Positions 1 to 10,287 are shown, numbered from the stretch's first letter. The stretch is DNA of 64,000 bases from Brumicola pallidula DSM 14239 = ACAM 615 (GCF_000428905.1 NZ_KE386815.1:425884-489883); one strand, 5' to 3'. Notes: generated by a model from the sequence alone, not told the origin. A program made the numbers and translations.

Positions 1-636
1 TGACTGGCAAAGTGCTGGAGAAGCACCATATAAATAAGGAATAAGCCAAGATAAGCTTCGAAAATTACGAATTAAATCAAAATAATACAAAGAACGATTA
101 TCCATGTTATTTTCTACTTCGTGTAAATCACACCACGCTTGCCAAAACTCATCAGAAAAAGAAAAATTAAAATGCACGCCAGCGATGACTTGCATCGTAC
201 TACCGTAACGGTTGTGTAAACCTGTACGATACACTTCCTTCATTTTTGCAACATTAGAGCTACCATACTGAGCAATTGGAATGCATGTATCTTTATTCAC
301 GAAGCACGGCATACTCATTGGCCATAGCGTTTCATCGCCAATATTTTCATATACAAACTTATGAATATCAGCAAGTTGAGCCAATGTTGTTTTCGGCTCC
401 TTTTCAGGCGGCGTAATGAATTCCATTAAGCTTTCAGAAAAATCTGTAGTGATCGTATCGTGAGTCAGTTTTGCTCCAAGTGCTTCAGGATGGTTAGTAG
501 TCGCTAGTCCGCCAGACGGATCGACTCGAAGCGCCTCTCTCTCTACCCCATGTTTAATATTGGGCAACGAAGTTTGAAACTGTGGTTGAGAAAGTGCTGC
601 TAAGCGATTTGAAAAGGTAAGTGAATGAATGGACAA
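1..636 (-). CDS. gshA: Glutamate-cysteine ligase, N-terminal part (cut by window edge)
   Basis: Joins glutamate and cysteine with ATP in the first step of glutathione synthesis in the cytoplasm. Reading the minus strand gives about 212 residues that align by eye with E. coli GshA throughout: GVEREALRV, TTDFSESLMEFITPP, WPMSMPCF, IAQYGSSN, the NRYGSTMQVIAGVHFNFSF block and WLIPYLYGASPA. The C-terminal part lies beyond position 1. No in-frame ATG exists before the conserved region and an in-frame TAG lies just upstream, so the likely start is TTG at 636; E. coli gshA also starts at TTG. A weak Shine-Dalgarno (AGCGGA) precedes it. It is divergent from the HPt gene. Confidence 0.93.
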   Translation of the reverse strand, partial: MSIHSLTFSNRLAALSQPQFQTSLPNIKHGVEREALRVDPSGGLATTNHPEALGAKLTHDTITTDFSESLMEFITPPEKEPKTTLAQLADIHKFVYENIGDETLWPMSMPCFVNKDTCIPIAQYGSSNVAKMKEVYRTGLHNRYGSTMQVIAGVHFNFSFSDEFWQAWCDLHEVENNMDNRSLYYFDLIRNFRSLSWLIPYLYGASPALCQS

Positions 637-1044
637 ATTATTATTCCGCTACTGGTTTAAAAAGCCCCTGTAGATTATTACTGCAGAAGCATTAACGTAC
701 TGTGCTTGTATTATAGTGTGTAATTTATAAATTCATACCAAAGAATTATCTACTTGGTTACTTCGAAACCTACAATTTCTTGCACAGTGCTAATACATCT
801 TCCGTAACAATAATAACTTTATAGACTGTGTGCACGCTTTTTTATTAGTTTGGCTTCACTATAAGTTATACAGCATAATTCAGGTAGCTGATTGCAGGTA
901 ATCCTAGCTACCTGCAATGTAGACTAGCAATTTTCTTATATAAGCAATATATTGTAAGTAGCTTGATAAAAAAACAGCCACTGCTTTTATGTGTATTATG
1001 ATCGCGCTGAATGCAAACCCACTCGCTAAAAACTGGACAAAAAC
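637..1044. other. Divergent intergenic region gshA / HPt gene
   Basis: About 400 bases without a supportable gene. It must carry the promoters of both divergent genes, but I could not fix a convincing -35/-10 pair. The only structure seen is a small inverted repeat (GCAGGTA ... TACCTGC) near 894-916 with no following T-run. Confidence 0.5.
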
Positions 1045-1608
1045 ATGTCGACTAATTTACCCATTCTTAATTATGACTTCGCATTAAACCAACTCGGTGG
1101 GAACGAAGCACTCTTGAGCAAAATGCTGGGTAGATTTGTCGATGAATTTGCAAACGTGCCCGCAGAGATAATTAGCCTTGTTCAAGCACATGACATTAAA
1201 AATGCAAAAATGAAAGTGCATACGGTGAAGGGGATATCCGGTAATATTGGACTTCAAGCACTATTCGATTGTGCAACTCGTTTTGATGTCGAATTAAGAT
1301 CAGGCGAAGCGAGTGCCGCGATATTGGAGGAATTCAGCAAACTCATTGACAACACCTGTCTTGAAATTCAACAAATGGAGCATAAAGAGCCACCAGAACT
1401 GCAACTAACGGCCTCAACTTTGCCACCTGAGAAATGTAAGTCTGACTTAATAGTGCGGCTAAAAAGAAACGAATTTATTGACGATGACACTTTATTAAAT
1501 CTCATCGCTGGTTTGCGCCTAACTGAATCTGATGCAAAGCACCTCATTCAGTTAATTGAGGAACTTCAATATCCTCAAGCAATAACAAAAATAGAAGAAA
1601 ACACTTAA
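1045..1608 (+). CDS. HPt-domain phosphotransfer protein
   Basis: Residues about 10-105 form a histidine-containing phosphotransfer four-helix bundle. The phosphoaccepting histidine is His59 in the segment KVHTVKGISGNIG, followed by the usual G/N/I/G pattern. Residues about 130-185 (LKRNEFIDDDTLLNLI ... PQAITKIEE) resemble the helical tail often found after HPt domains in hybrid sensor kinases. Such proteins relay phosphate between a hybrid kinase and a response regulator in the cytoplasm. No kinase or receiver gene is adjacent, so the partner is unknown. The gene sits 16 bases upstream of the pseudouridine synthase and is probably co-transcribed with it. Confidence 0.82.
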   Translation: MSTNLPILNYDFALNQLGGNEALLSKMLGRFVDEFANVPAEIISLVQAHDIKNAKMKVHTVKGISGNIGLQALFDCATRFDVELRSGEASAAILEEFSKLIDNTCLEIQQMEHKEPPELQLTASTLPPEKCKSDLIVRLKRNEFIDDDTLLNLIAGLRLTESDAKHLIQLIEELQYPQAITKIEENT

Positions 1609-1624
1609 GCGTCCGCTAACAAAA

Positions 1625-2371
1625 ATGCTAACATTAGTGCTCGACAATCAAGATTTCATGGTACTTAATAAACCCAGCGGTATGCCTATGCATGATAGTG
1701 AAAATGCGATCATTCGCGTTGCTGAGTCGTTATTTAATTATCAAAAACTATGGTTAATTCATCGCTTGGATACCGACACCTCAGGATGTATTCTGCTAGC
1801 GAAAACGAAACAAGCTGCATCTGAACTTTCAAAACAATTTGCCGAAAAGAATGTTCAAAAGTACTACATTGCAGTTATCGATAGTAAACCCAAAAAAAAA
1901 CAAGGTACGATAAAAGGCGACATGAAAAAAGCGCGCAATGGTGATTGGAAATTAAGTACGAGCCAAGTTAATCCGGCAATCACACAATTTTTTAGTTTTT
2001 CGCTGCCAAATACAACAATAGAAACAGCGATCCACTCTGGACTGCAGACACCCCCTGAGCCAACTATTAAAAGTGCGCAAAGCCCAGCCATCAGGTTATG
2101 CATGGTCAAACCAATTAGTGGTAAAACACATCAAATTCGGGTTGCATTAAAGTCACTTGGCTCTCCAATTGTTGGTGATAAACGGTATAAAGGTACGCCA
2201 TCGGACCGCTTATACTTGCACAGCTATGTTCTTCAATTTGCTTATAAAAACGAAATTTATAATGCCACTTGTTTGCCTGAGGCTGGTGTATTATTTGCTT
2301 GCAATTTAAACTCATTTTTCTCTCAAAATTCTGACCCACGGACAATGCAATGGCCGACACACAAAGCATAA
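1625..2371 (+). CDS. RluA-family pseudouridine synthase
   Basis: Isomerises uridine to pseudouridine in structured RNA. The family signature HRLDTDTSG is at residues 46-54, with catalytic Asp49; LNKPSGMPMH precedes it, and GKTHQIRVALKSLGSPIVGDKRYKG is the conserved C-terminal block. At 248 residues it lacks an N-terminal S4 domain and looks like the short RluA-like subfamily (the TIGR01621 type), so the target (rRNA or tRNA) cannot be read from sequence. Its 3' end overlaps panE by 22 bases, suggesting translational coupling. Confidence 0.88.
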   Translation: MLTLVLDNQDFMVLNKPSGMPMHDSENAIIRVAESLFNYQKLWLIHRLDTDTSGCILLAKTKQAASELSKQFAEKNVQKYYIAVIDSKPKKKQGTIKGDMKKARNGDWKLSTSQVNPAITQFFSFSLPNTTIETAIHSGLQTPPEPTIKSAQSPAIRLCMVKPISGKTHQIRVALKSLGSPIVGDKRYKGTPSDRLYLHSYVLQFAYKNEIYNATCLPEAGVLFACNLNSFFSQNSDPRTMQWPTHKA

Positions 2372-3333
2372 AAAAAATAGGTATTGTCGGCCGCGGGGCA
2401 ATAGGCGTGAACATTGCATTTTACCTACAATCTGCAAAAAACATCAATACCACGCTGTTGGTTAGAGATCATTATGAACGGTCCGATGTACTCTCTTTGT
2501 CAACCCCCGACGAAATCATCCATTCTATTAAATGTAACCAGGCTTATATTTCAGAGAGTTCTCTCAAACCGCTGGATATGATAATACTGCCCGTCAAGCA
2601 GTATCAAATAGAACGTATCTTGCAAGAAATTGCAGAAAAACTGGATCCAAAAACAACAATACTACTTTTGCACAACGGCATGGGTGGTATTGAGTTGGTG
2701 CAAATGTATTTACCCAACAATCCTTTACTGGTGGCCACCACCACTGATGGTGTTTATAAAACCTCACCGACTTGTTTTGTTCAAACCGCTGTAGGACAAC
2801 TTGATATTGGTGTTATTTATAAACAAAGAGCAAACCAAGAAAGCTCTTATGAACAAAGCTCTTATGAACAAAGCTCTTATGAAGAAAACATAGTAGAAAA
2901 CTACAACGATCCCAAAAGTAATTACATCAACTGTCTTCATCCACACCTTGTCTGGCGTAATGACATTGTATTTGCCTTATATCAAAAATTAGCTGTAAAT
3001 GCAGTGATTAACCCGCTAACTGCATTGAAAAACTGTAAAAATGGTGAATTAGTTAACTATTCAGAAGAAGTATCAAGAATAAAGGAAGAGATATTCGATT
3101 TGTACGAATTCATGGATCTACCCTTGGACAACCATGCGCTCTCTCTGCATATTGACACCGTGATACAGCTCACAAAAGAAAATTACTCCTCAATGCATCA
3201 AGACTTTCAAAATGGGCGCGAGACAGAAGTAGAAGGTATCCTTGGATTTTTACTAGTAAAAGGTCATGAGACGGGGATGAAAATGGCGTATGTACAACAG
3301 CTATATGAACAAATAAAAGCTGCAAGCAAATAA
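2350..3333 (+). CDS. panE: 2-dehydropantoate 2-reductase
   Basis: NADPH-dependent reduction of ketopantoate to pantoate in pantothenate/CoA synthesis. The N-terminal Rossmann motif is GIVGRGAIG at about residues 11-19. The C-terminal domain has KLAVNAVINPLTAL with the expected catalytic lysine at 213, as in E. coli PanE. At 327 residues it is slightly longer than usual (about 300) because of a low-complexity loop near residues 160-180 that contains three SSYEQ/SSYEE repeats. It starts inside the end of the pseudouridine synthase gene. An inverted repeat follows the stop. Confidence 0.87.
   Translation: MADTQSIKKIGIVGRGAIGVNIAFYLQSAKNINTTLLVRDHYERSDVLSLSTPDEIIHSIKCNQAYISESSLKPLDMIILPVKQYQIERILQEIAEKLDPKTTILLLHNGMGGIELVQMYLPNNPLLVATTTDGVYKTSPTCFVQTAVGQLDIGVIYKQRANQESSYEQSSYEQSSYEENIVENYNDPKSNYINCLHPHLVWRNDIVFALYQKLAVNAVINPLTALKNCKNGELVNYSEEVSRIKEEIFDLYEFMDLPLDNHALSLHIDTVIQLTKENYSSMHQDFQNGRETEVEGILGFLLVKGHETGMKMAYVQQLYEQIKAASK
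2842..2886 (+). repeat. Three in-frame 15-bp tandem repeats inside panE
   Basis: The unit AGCTCTTATGAACAA occurs three times head to tail (the last copy reads ...GAAGAA). It encodes SSYEQ, SSYEQ, SSYEE in a surface-loop-like insertion between the two PanE domains. Confidence 0.9.
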
Positions 3334-3337
3334 TAAT

Positions 3338-3376
3338 AAAAAAGCCTGAGCGGTTTAACCGTAACAGGCTTTTAGT
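3338..3376. terminator. Bidirectional terminator between panE and lysS
   Basis: An outer stem AAAGCCTG/CAGGCTTT (3341-3348 with 3365-3372) encloses a second hairpin CGGTT/AACCG. The A-run on the left gives a U-run for the lysS transcript; on the plus side the U-run is shorter. It lies between convergent genes. Confidence 0.75.
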
Positions 3377-3414
3377 GTTTCAACAGCAAATAAAATACAT
3401 CGTCTTATGTCATT

Positions 3415-4956
3415 TTAATCCTGCGATTGTGGCTTCATGTGCGGGAATAAAATAACATCTTTGATGGTTGGGCTGTCAGTAAACAACATCACTAATCTGT
3501 CAATCCCGATACCTTCGCCTGCTGTTGGCGGTAAACCGTATTCCAATGCAGTAATGTAATCGTCATCAAAATGCATTGCTTCATCGTCGCCTGCATCTTT
3601 TTCTTGTACTTGCTTTTTAAAGCGATTTGCTTGGTCTTCAGAATCATTCAGCTCCGAAAAGCCATTTGCCAATTCTTTACCACCAACGAAAAACTCAAAA
3701 CGGTCTGTCACAAACGAATTATCGTCATTGCGGCGTGCCAATGGAGAAACTTCCCATGGATATTGAGTAATAAAAGTAGGTTGATCAAGTTGTTCTTCAG
3801 CCGTTGCTTCAAAAATCTCACAAAGGTACTTACCAGCGCCCCAGATACCGTCAACTGCTGGTTCTTTAATATGTAATTGCTTAGCCATCGCTTTAAGTTC
3901 TGGCAGATGATTTTCAGGATCATTAATCGCCGCTACATTCGCATCAGGCCAATACTTTAAAACAGCATCACCCATGCTTAAACGCTGGAAAGGTTGAGCA
4001 AAGTCATATTCTTTTGTTTCAAGCACCTCACCTTCGGCATTTGTCACTGTGTTGGTAATTATTGACGTACCCATAACAGTCTCTGCAAGATAACGTAACA
4101 TTTCTTCTGTTAAGTTCATCAAGTCGTTGAAGTCAGCATATGCTTGATAAAATTCAAGCATGGTGAATTCAGGATTATGACGAGTGGATAAGCCCTCATT
4201 ACGGAAATTACGGTTAATTTCGAAAACACGCTCAAAACCACCCACAACCAAACGCTTCAAATAAAGCTCAGGGGCAATACGCAGATACATATCTATATCT
4301 AATGCATTGTGGTGTGTCGTAAATGGTTTTGCTGTTGCACCACCCGGGATGACTTGCAGCATAGGTGTTTCGACTTCCATAAATTGGCGCTCAGTGAGAA
4401 AGTTACGGATACCGCTGACTATCTGGCTACGAATTTTAAATGTCTTGCGCGTATCCGGATTCGTGATCAAATCTACATAACGTTGACGATACTTAGTTTC
4501 TTGATCAGCCAAACCGTGGAATTTTTCAGGCAAAGGACGCAATGCTTTTGTTAATAACTGATATTCAGCCATATCAACATATAAGTCGCCTTTACCTGAT
4601 TTATGTAAAATGCCGCTAACACCAATGATGTCCCCAATATCTAAAGATCCATATCTGGCTTTAATGTCTTTTTGCGTATCTTTGGACGCATAAGACTGAA
4701 TTTGCCCGGTCATGTCCTGCAAGACCATAAACGGCCCTCGTTTCGCCATAATACGACCCGCAATGCTGAAAATATTTGCTTGTTCGGCTAACGTTTCTTT
4801 TTCTTTATCACCAAAGGCTGTCTGCAAATCTTGTGCATAATGCTTACGATCAAATTGATTTGGAAAACCGTTAGAAGGGCAGTTTTCGCGTATTTGCGCT
4901 AACTTGCCACGACGCTCGGCAATCAACTTATTTTCATCTTGCTGATGGTCACTCAT
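3415..4956 (-). CDS. lysS: Lysyl-tRNA synthetase (class II)
   Basis: Charges tRNA(Lys) with lysine. The 513 residues carry an N-terminal OB-fold anticodon-binding domain (about 60-150) and a class II catalytic core. Motif 2 is [20 protein letters not shown] and motif 3 is [13 protein letters not shown] near residues 480-492. Length agrees with E. coli LysS (505). It lies 26 bases downstream of prfB in the same direction, reproducing the common prfB-lysS operon, so the two are probably co-transcribed. The start ATG at 4956 has a spaced AGGACTA-type ribosome site upstream. Confidence 0.97.
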   Translation of the reverse strand: MSDHQQDENKLIAERRGKLAQIRENCPSNGFPNQFDRKHYAQDLQTAFGDKEKETLAEQANIFSIAGRIMAKRGPFMVLQDMTGQIQSYASKDTQKDIKARYGSLDIGDIIGVSGILHKSGKGDLYVDMAEYQLLTKALRPLPEKFHGLADQETKYRQRYVDLITNPDTRKTFKIRSQIVSGIRNFLTERQFMEVETPMLQVIPGGATAKPFTTHHNALDIDMYLRIAPELYLKRLVVGGFERVFEINRNFRNEGLSTRHNPEFTMLEFYQAYADFNDLMNLTEEMLRYLAETVMGTSIITNTVTNAEGEVLETKEYDFAQPFQRLSMGDAVLKYWPDANVAAINDPENHLPELKAMAKQLHIKEPAVDGIWGAGKYLCEIFEATAEEQLDQPTFITQYPWEVSPLARRNDDNSFVTDRFEFFVGGKELANGFSELNDSEDQANRFKKQVQEKDAGDDEAMHFDDDYITALEYGLPPTAGEGIGIDRLVMLFTDSPTIKDVILFPHMKPQSQD

Positions 4957-4982
4957 GAGTAGTCCTGTTAATTGCTATGTTA

Positions 4983-6081
4983 CTAAAGGCCAGACTTTAA
5001 GCTGGCTTCAATGAATTTATCTAAATCGCCATCCAATACGGCTTGTGTATTTCTTGTTTCAACGCCGGTTCGTAAGTCTTTAATACGAGAATCATCTAAT
5101 ACGTAAGAGCGTATTTGGCTACCCCAGCCGATGTCAGACTTACCATCTTCCATTACTTGTTTTGCTGCGTTTTGTTTTTGTAGCTCGTATTCGTATAGTT
5201 TGGCTTTTAATTGTTTAAATGCTTGGTCTTTATTTTTATGCTGCGAGCGGTCATTTTGACATTGCACGACAATGTTGGTTGGCAAATGCGTTATTCGTAC
5301 AGCAGAATCTGTTCTGTTAACGTGTTGACCACCTGCGCCAGACGCGCGATATGTGTCTATGCGGATGTCTGCTGGATTAATTTCAATTTCAATATCATCA
5401 CTCACCTCTGGGTAAGCAAATGCCGATGCAAAAGATGTGTGTCGGCGACTGCCTGAGTCAAAAGGCGACTTTCGAACAAGCCTATGCACGCCAGTTTCTG
5501 TGCGTAACCATCCAAAGGCATACTCGCCCCCAAAACGTATCGTTGCGCCTTTGATGCCGGCAACATCACCAGCAGAAACTTCGATCAGTTCAGTTTTGAA
5601 ACCGTGCGCCTCACCCCATCGCAAATACATGCGCAGTAACATATTCGCCCAATCTTGCGCTTCTGTGCCGCCCGAGCCTGACTGTATATCCAAATAACCA
5701 TCGTTAGCATCATTAGGACCGGAAAACATTCTTCTGAATTCAAGCTTTTCCAAAGACACAACTAATTCTTTTAATTCTGTTTGTACATCATTTAAGGTTT
5801 CTTCATCGTCAGCTTCAACGGCAAGCTCAAGAAGACCTTCAACGTCATCTGTGCCTTGAGTCAGCTTATGAATAGTGAAAACCACGTCTTCAAGTAATAC
5901 TTTTTCTTTGCCTAAGGCTTGAGCTTGCTCTGGATTAGTCCAAACATCAGGATTTTCAAGCTCTCTTGAGACTTCTTCTAAACGCTCTACTTTGACATCA
6001 AGGTCAAAGATACCCCCGAAGCGATTCAGTTCTTTGACGAACATCGGCAATAGCGGCATGAATTGGATTAATTTCGAACAT
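4983..6081 (-). CDS. prfB: Peptide chain release factor 2, with programmed +1 frameshift
   Basis: Terminates translation at UGA and UAA. The recognition tripeptide SPF (VRKSPFDSG) and the catalytic GGQ loop ([15 protein letters not shown]) are present. The true start is ATG at 6081 ([20 protein letters not shown]...). Frame 0 runs 25 codons to an in-frame TGA at 6006-6004 within CTTTGAC; shifting +1 there continues as [12 protein letters not shown]. The total is 25 + 340 = 365 residues, exactly the E. coli RF2 length. A frame-only ORF starting at ATG 6059 would give 358 residues with a wrong N-terminus. Upstream partner of lysS. Confidence 0.96.
6003..6017 (-). promoter_or_regulatory. prfB: prfB autoregulatory +1 frameshift site
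   Basis: On the minus strand the sequence is GGGGGTATCTTTGAC. The internal Shine-Dalgarno-like G-run is three bases from the slippery CTT, followed by the TGA stop and a C (poor termination context). This matches the classical RF2 element: low RF2 favours the shift and synthesis of more RF2. Confidence 0.95.
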
Positions 6082-6227
6082 ATATGACTATTTTGACTAA
6101 AAAATTGAGAGCATGGATATTACAGAATTTATGATGAATTTAATAGGTGGAACAAGGTGCAAATAACCAGAAAGCCGAAATTTTATGTTCAAAGCGATCT
6201 GCAACCTTGTGAATTATTAAAATTAAG

Positions 6228-6800
6228 CTATTTTGCTGCCTGCAGAAGTGCTTCGGCCAATGTGTGACCAATTGCATACAGGTTTGTTTTGGTTTTTTCA
6301 TCAACCACGTTTTGTTCCTCATCTACTAATTTTCCAATACCGCCAACAGCTAACTGATTTGGTAAAACATGCATGCCAATATTCCCCAATAACATGCGCA
6401 GAGGCACTAAGCCTCTTATGCCACCTAAAGCGCCCGAAGAAGTAGCAATTATAGCGGCATATTTGCCCTTAAAAGCTTGCAACGGTTTTTCTCCTTCTTC
6501 CTTACGTGACGCCCAATCAATCGCATTTTTTAATAACCCGCTATAACCACTGTTATATTCAGGATTAGCAATAATAAAACCATCGTGGGACATTAGCAGT
6601 TGCTTGAACTTTTTGGCATTTTCAGGAAGACCATGAGCTGCTTCAAGATCTTCGTTAAAAATCGGCATATCGAACTCTGACATGTCAATAACGGTTACCT
6701 CAATACCATCCTGATTGGCTCCTTTAGCTGCACATTTAGCAATGCTGAAGTTATATGATTTTTTGCGACCGCTGCCGGCAAAGGCAAGTATTTTTGGCAT
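6228..6800 (-). CDS. NADPH-dependent FMN reductase family flavoprotein
   Basis: 190 residues with a flavodoxin-like fold. The N-terminal phosphate-binding loop is LAFAGSGRKKSYNFSIA, and NPEYNSGYSGLLKNAIDWAS (about residues 79-98) is the signature of the NADPH:FMN/quinone/chromate reductase family. Likely a cytoplasmic reductase of quinones, flavins or azo/metal substrates; the physiological substrate cannot be read from sequence. It lies alone between prfB and argS with about 150-base upstream and 65-base downstream gaps. Confidence 0.85.
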   Translation of the reverse strand: MPKILAFAGSGRKKSYNFSIAKCAAKGANQDGIEVTVIDMSEFDMPIFNEDLEAAHGLPENAKKFKQLLMSHDGFIIANPEYNSGYSGLLKNAIDWASRKEEGEKPLQAFKGKYAAIIATSSGALGGIRGLVPLRMLLGNIGMHVLPNQLAVGGIGKLVDEEQNVVDEKTKTNLYAIGHTLAEALLQAAK

Positions 6801-6864
6801 ATTAATTCCTGTAAATTAATCAATTATTATATAAGGTCAAATAAGGTCTTTTTAGCACGTAAAC

Positions 6865-8598
6865 CTACATGGCTTCTAAGGTGTCAATGCCTAAGATATC
6901 AAGTCCTGCTTTTAATGTTTTCGCTGTTAATGCGCATAAACCTAAACGGCTGTTTCTATCTTTCTCACCGACTTCTGGTTTTAACACCGGATTAGCTTCG
7001 TAGAATCGCATGAATAAACTCGCAACTTCATACAAATAAGCACACATAATATGCGGTGTCGCTTCTTTACATACTGATTCAAGTACTTCATCAAATTGCA
7101 TTAACTTAACAACCAGATCATGCTCTTGAATTGAAACGACTGACACTGCAGCAAAATATGTATCCATATCTTGCTGTGCATTTCTAAAAATGCTCTTTAC
7201 ACGTGTATAGGCATATTGCAAATAAGGAGCCGTGTTGCCTTCGAAGCTCAACATCGTATTCCAATCAAAAATGTAATCAGTTGTTCTATTTTTGCTCAAG
7301 TCAGCGTATTTTACAGCACCAATACCGACTGTTTCTGCAACGTGCTGTTTAGCGCTGATGCTTAGACCCGATTCGCGCTGACTAATTAACACCGCGGCTC
7401 GTTCAATAGCTTCATCAAGTAGGTCTGATAATTTTATGGTTTGACCAGAGCGAGTTCGGAACGGCTTATTATCTTTGCCTAACATCATACCAAAGGGGCA
7501 ATGCTCGTAGCTGTCATTGGCAGACAAATAACCCGCTTTACGCGCGACTATTTCTGTTTGTTTGAAGTGCAGTGCTTGTCTGGCATCAGTAAATATTAAG
7601 GTTCTTTGTGCTTTCAATTGGCTTGCGCGATATCGAATTGCGGCTAAATCGGTGGTTGCATATAAGTAACCGCCGCCGGATTTCTGCACTATGTAAACAG
7701 CAGGCTCACCTTCTTTATTTATCATTTCAGGCATAAAAACAACCTTCGCGCCTTGGCATTCAACAGCAATACCTTTCTCGGTTAGGTCGCTAAGCACATT
7801 CGCTAAATCATGGTTATAACTGCTTTCTCCCATGATATGCTCGCGTTTGAGGCTAACATTAAGCTTTTTATATACGTCTTCACTGTGCTGAATTGAGATA
7901 TCGATAAACTGTTGCCAAAGTGCCAAACAAGCACTATCTCCGCTTTGCAGTTGAACCACGTAATCACGAGCGCGATCGGCAAAACCATCTTCGTTATCAA
8001 ATCTAACTTTAGCTTCACGATAAAAGTCTTCCAGATCAGAAAGTGCGGTTTCAGCGAAAGATGATTTTTGTAATTTATCATTCAAATGAGCGAGTAACAT
8101 ACCAAACTGTGTGCCCCAATCGCCCATGTGATTTTGGCGAATAACCTTGTGCCCTAAATACTCCAACACATTAACAACGGCATCACCGATGATAGTGCTT
8201 CTTAGATGCCCTACATGCATTTCTTTAGCAAGGTTTGGAGACGAATAGTCCACTACAATAGTTTTACTTTCATGCGCCTCAATGGTCAGTTTTTTATCTT
8301 GCAAAGCACGCTCACACCAAGCCGACAACCATTCATCTTTTAGGTAAATATTAATAAAACCAGGTCCTGCAACTTCCAGCTTGCTAGCTATATCATCCAA
8401 TTTCACATTAGCTAAAATTTGCTCTGCAATATCGCGTGGCTTCTGTTTTAACTGCTTTGCTAATGCCATCGCACCGTTAAATTGGTACTCACCAAAGTCA
8501 GGTCTTGTGCTTCTGCTCAACGGAATACGAGCATCATCAATACCCATTGCTTGAATAGCGTGGGAAAATCTAGCGCTGAGTAAATTATGAATATTCAT
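6865..8598 (-). CDS. argS: Arginyl-tRNA synthetase (class I)
   Basis: Charges tRNA(Arg). At 577 residues it equals E. coli ArgS. The HIGH-type motif is HVGH at residues 128-131 (EMHVGHLRST). As in most ArgRS the KMSKS motif is not canonical: the equivalent segment is LGKDNKPFRTRSGQTIKLSDL. The C-terminal DALR anticodon-binding domain ends in CALTAKTLKAGLDILGID. The N-terminal Add-1 domain is present. It follows prfC with a 12-base gap, so the pair is likely co-transcribed. Confidence 0.97.
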   Translation of the reverse strand: MNIHNLLSARFSHAIQAMGIDDARIPLSRSTRPDFGEYQFNGAMALAKQLKQKPRDIAEQILANVKLDDIASKLEVAGPGFINIYLKDEWLSAWCERALQDKKLTIEAHESKTIVVDYSSPNLAKEMHVGHLRSTIIGDAVVNVLEYLGHKVIRQNHMGDWGTQFGMLLAHLNDKLQKSSFAETALSDLEDFYREAKVRFDNEDGFADRARDYVVQLQSGDSACLALWQQFIDISIQHSEDVYKKLNVSLKREHIMGESSYNHDLANVLSDLTEKGIAVECQGAKVVFMPEMINKEGEPAVYIVQKSGGGYLYATTDLAAIRYRASQLKAQRTLIFTDARQALHFKQTEIVARKAGYLSANDSYEHCPFGMMLGKDNKPFRTRSGQTIKLSDLLDEAIERAAVLISQRESGLSISAKQHVAETVGIGAVKYADLSKNRTTDYIFDWNTMLSFEGNTAPYLQYAYTRVKSIFRNAQQDMDTYFAAVSVVSIQEHDLVVKLMQFDEVLESVCKEATPHIMCAYLYEVASLFMRFYEANPVLKPEVGEKDRNSRLGLCALTAKTLKAGLDILGIDTLEAM

Positions 8599-8610
8599 AT
8601 TGTAGTAAAC

Positions 8611-10188
8611 CTAGTGTTCTCTGGTAGTGGTGAATTGGATATGTGGATAGCGCTCTTGTGACAAAGACAAATTGACCATAGTTGGTGCAATATAAGCCAA
8701 ATTACCGCCGCCGTCTAAAGCTAAATTCACCTCAGATTTGCGCCGAAATTCGTCTAACTTGCGGGCATCGTCGCAATATACCCAACGCGCAGTAGACACG
8801 GCAATACCCTCATAAATGGCATCTACGTTGTATTCAGCCTTAAGCCTAGAGACGACCACGTCAAATTGCAGAACACCTACCGCACCTACAATTAAGTCAT
8901 TGTTTTGCAATGGTCTAAATACCTGCACTGCGCCCTCTTCAGAGAGCTGTATTAAGCCTTTTTGTAATTGTTTTTGTTTTAGAGGATCTCGCAGCCGAAT
9001 ACGCTTAAACAATTCGGGAGCGAAGTTAGGAATACCCGTAAATCGATATTTTTCACCCGAGGTGAATGTGTCGCCGATTTTAATCGAGCCATGGTTATGT
9101 AAACCAATAATATCGCCTGCATAAGCCTCTTGCAGTAAGCTTCTATCGCCAGCTAAGAAGGTCACGGCGTCCGCTATGCGCACATCTTTGCCTATACGAC
9201 TATGGTACATTTTCATGCCTTTCTCATATCTACCCGACACAACGCGACAAAAAGCAATCCTATCACGATGTTTAGGATCCATATTTGCTTGAATTTTAAA
9301 GATAAAACCACTGAAATTTTGGTCGCTGCTGTCGACACGTCCGGTATCATGTTCTCGGCTCTGTGGCTTGGGAGCCCATTCAATTAATCCATCCAGCATG
9401 TGGTCAACGCCAAAGTTGCCTAACGCTGTACCAAAGTAAACCGGTGTTAATTCACCAGCCAAGAACGCCTCAAGATCGAATTCGTTGGATGCGCCCTGCA
9501 CTAATTCCAGCATATCTCGTAATTCTTTAGCATAAACACCTATAGCAGTATCCAGCTCCGGATTATGTAATCCTTTGATAATTTTTGTTTCTTGAATTGT
9601 ATGACCTTGACCTGTTTTATACAAAATAGTTTCGTCACGCAATAAGTGATAAACACCTTTAAATTCTTTACCCATACCGATTGGCCAGGTAATAGGTGCA
9701 CACTTAATCTTTAAGATATCTTCAACTTCATCTAATAAGTCGATAGGATCTCTGGTATCTCTGTCTAACTTATTTATGAAGGTAATAATTGGCGTATCAC
9801 GCAAACGAGTGACTTCCATAAGCTTTATTGTGCGGGCCTCAACTCCCTTTGCAGCATCTATGACCATTAAGCAACTATCAACTGCCGTTAATGTTCTGTA
9901 GGTGTCTTCTGAGAAGTCTTCATGACCTGGAGTATCAAGTAAGTTAATTAAGTGATCTTGATATGGAAACTGCATAACCGAGGTGGTCACCGAGATGCCC
10001 CGCTCTTTCTCCATTTCCATCCAGTCAGATTTGGCATGCTGTCCAGATTTTTTACCTTTGATCGTGCCCGCAACCTGTATGGCATTTCCGAACAACAATA
10101 CTTTTTCTGTAATAGTGGTTTTACCCGCATCAGGGTGAGAAATAATCGCGAAAGTACGACGTTTCTCTATCTCACTTTGGTAACTCAT
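8611..10188 (-). CDS. prfC: Peptide chain release factor 3 (GTPase)
   Basis: Translational GTPase that recycles RF1/RF2 from the ribosome. The G1 loop SHPDAGKTT is at residues 17-25; G3 is [14 protein letters not shown] and G4 is NKLDRD. The switch region [13 protein letters not shown] and length (525 versus 529 in E. coli) fit RF3 rather than EF-G or EF-Tu. With prfB and the synthetases it makes this a translation-focused block. Confidence 0.97.
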   Translation of the reverse strand: MSYQSEIEKRRTFAIISHPDAGKTTITEKVLLFGNAIQVAGTIKGKKSGQHAKSDWMEMEKERGISVTTSVMQFPYQDHLINLLDTPGHEDFSEDTYRTLTAVDSCLMVIDAAKGVEARTIKLMEVTRLRDTPIITFINKLDRDTRDPIDLLDEVEDILKIKCAPITWPIGMGKEFKGVYHLLRDETILYKTGQGHTIQETKIIKGLHNPELDTAIGVYAKELRDMLELVQGASNEFDLEAFLAGELTPVYFGTALGNFGVDHMLDGLIEWAPKPQSREHDTGRVDSSDQNFSGFIFKIQANMDPKHRDRIAFCRVVSGRYEKGMKMYHSRIGKDVRIADAVTFLAGDRSLLQEAYAGDIIGLHNHGSIKIGDTFTSGEKYRFTGIPNFAPELFKRIRLRDPLKQKQLQKGLIQLSEEGAVQVFRPLQNNDLIVGAVGVLQFDVVVSRLKAEYNVDAIYEGIAVSTARWVYCDDARKLDEFRRKSEVNLALDGGGNLAYIAPTMVNLSLSQERYPHIQFTTTREH

Positions 10189-10287
10189 AATATCTCGTTA
10201 AGTTGGCGTAAATTAAAGGGCGCAAATTCAAAGGCCCGAATTGTACCCTCTTCGAGACTTTTTTTGAATGCTAAATGAAGATAAAGG

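Noticed and set aside
894..916. Inverted repeat GCAGGTA/TACCTGC as a terminator
   Set aside because: No T-run on either side and no gene ends there.
2115..2414. Minus-strand frame across the pseudouridine synthase/panE junction
   Set aside because: Shadow of two well-supported genes on the other strand.
4983..6059. prfB starting at ATG 6059
   Set aside because: The upstream frame-0 start, slippery CTTTGAC and G-run show the real start is 6081 with a +1 frameshift.
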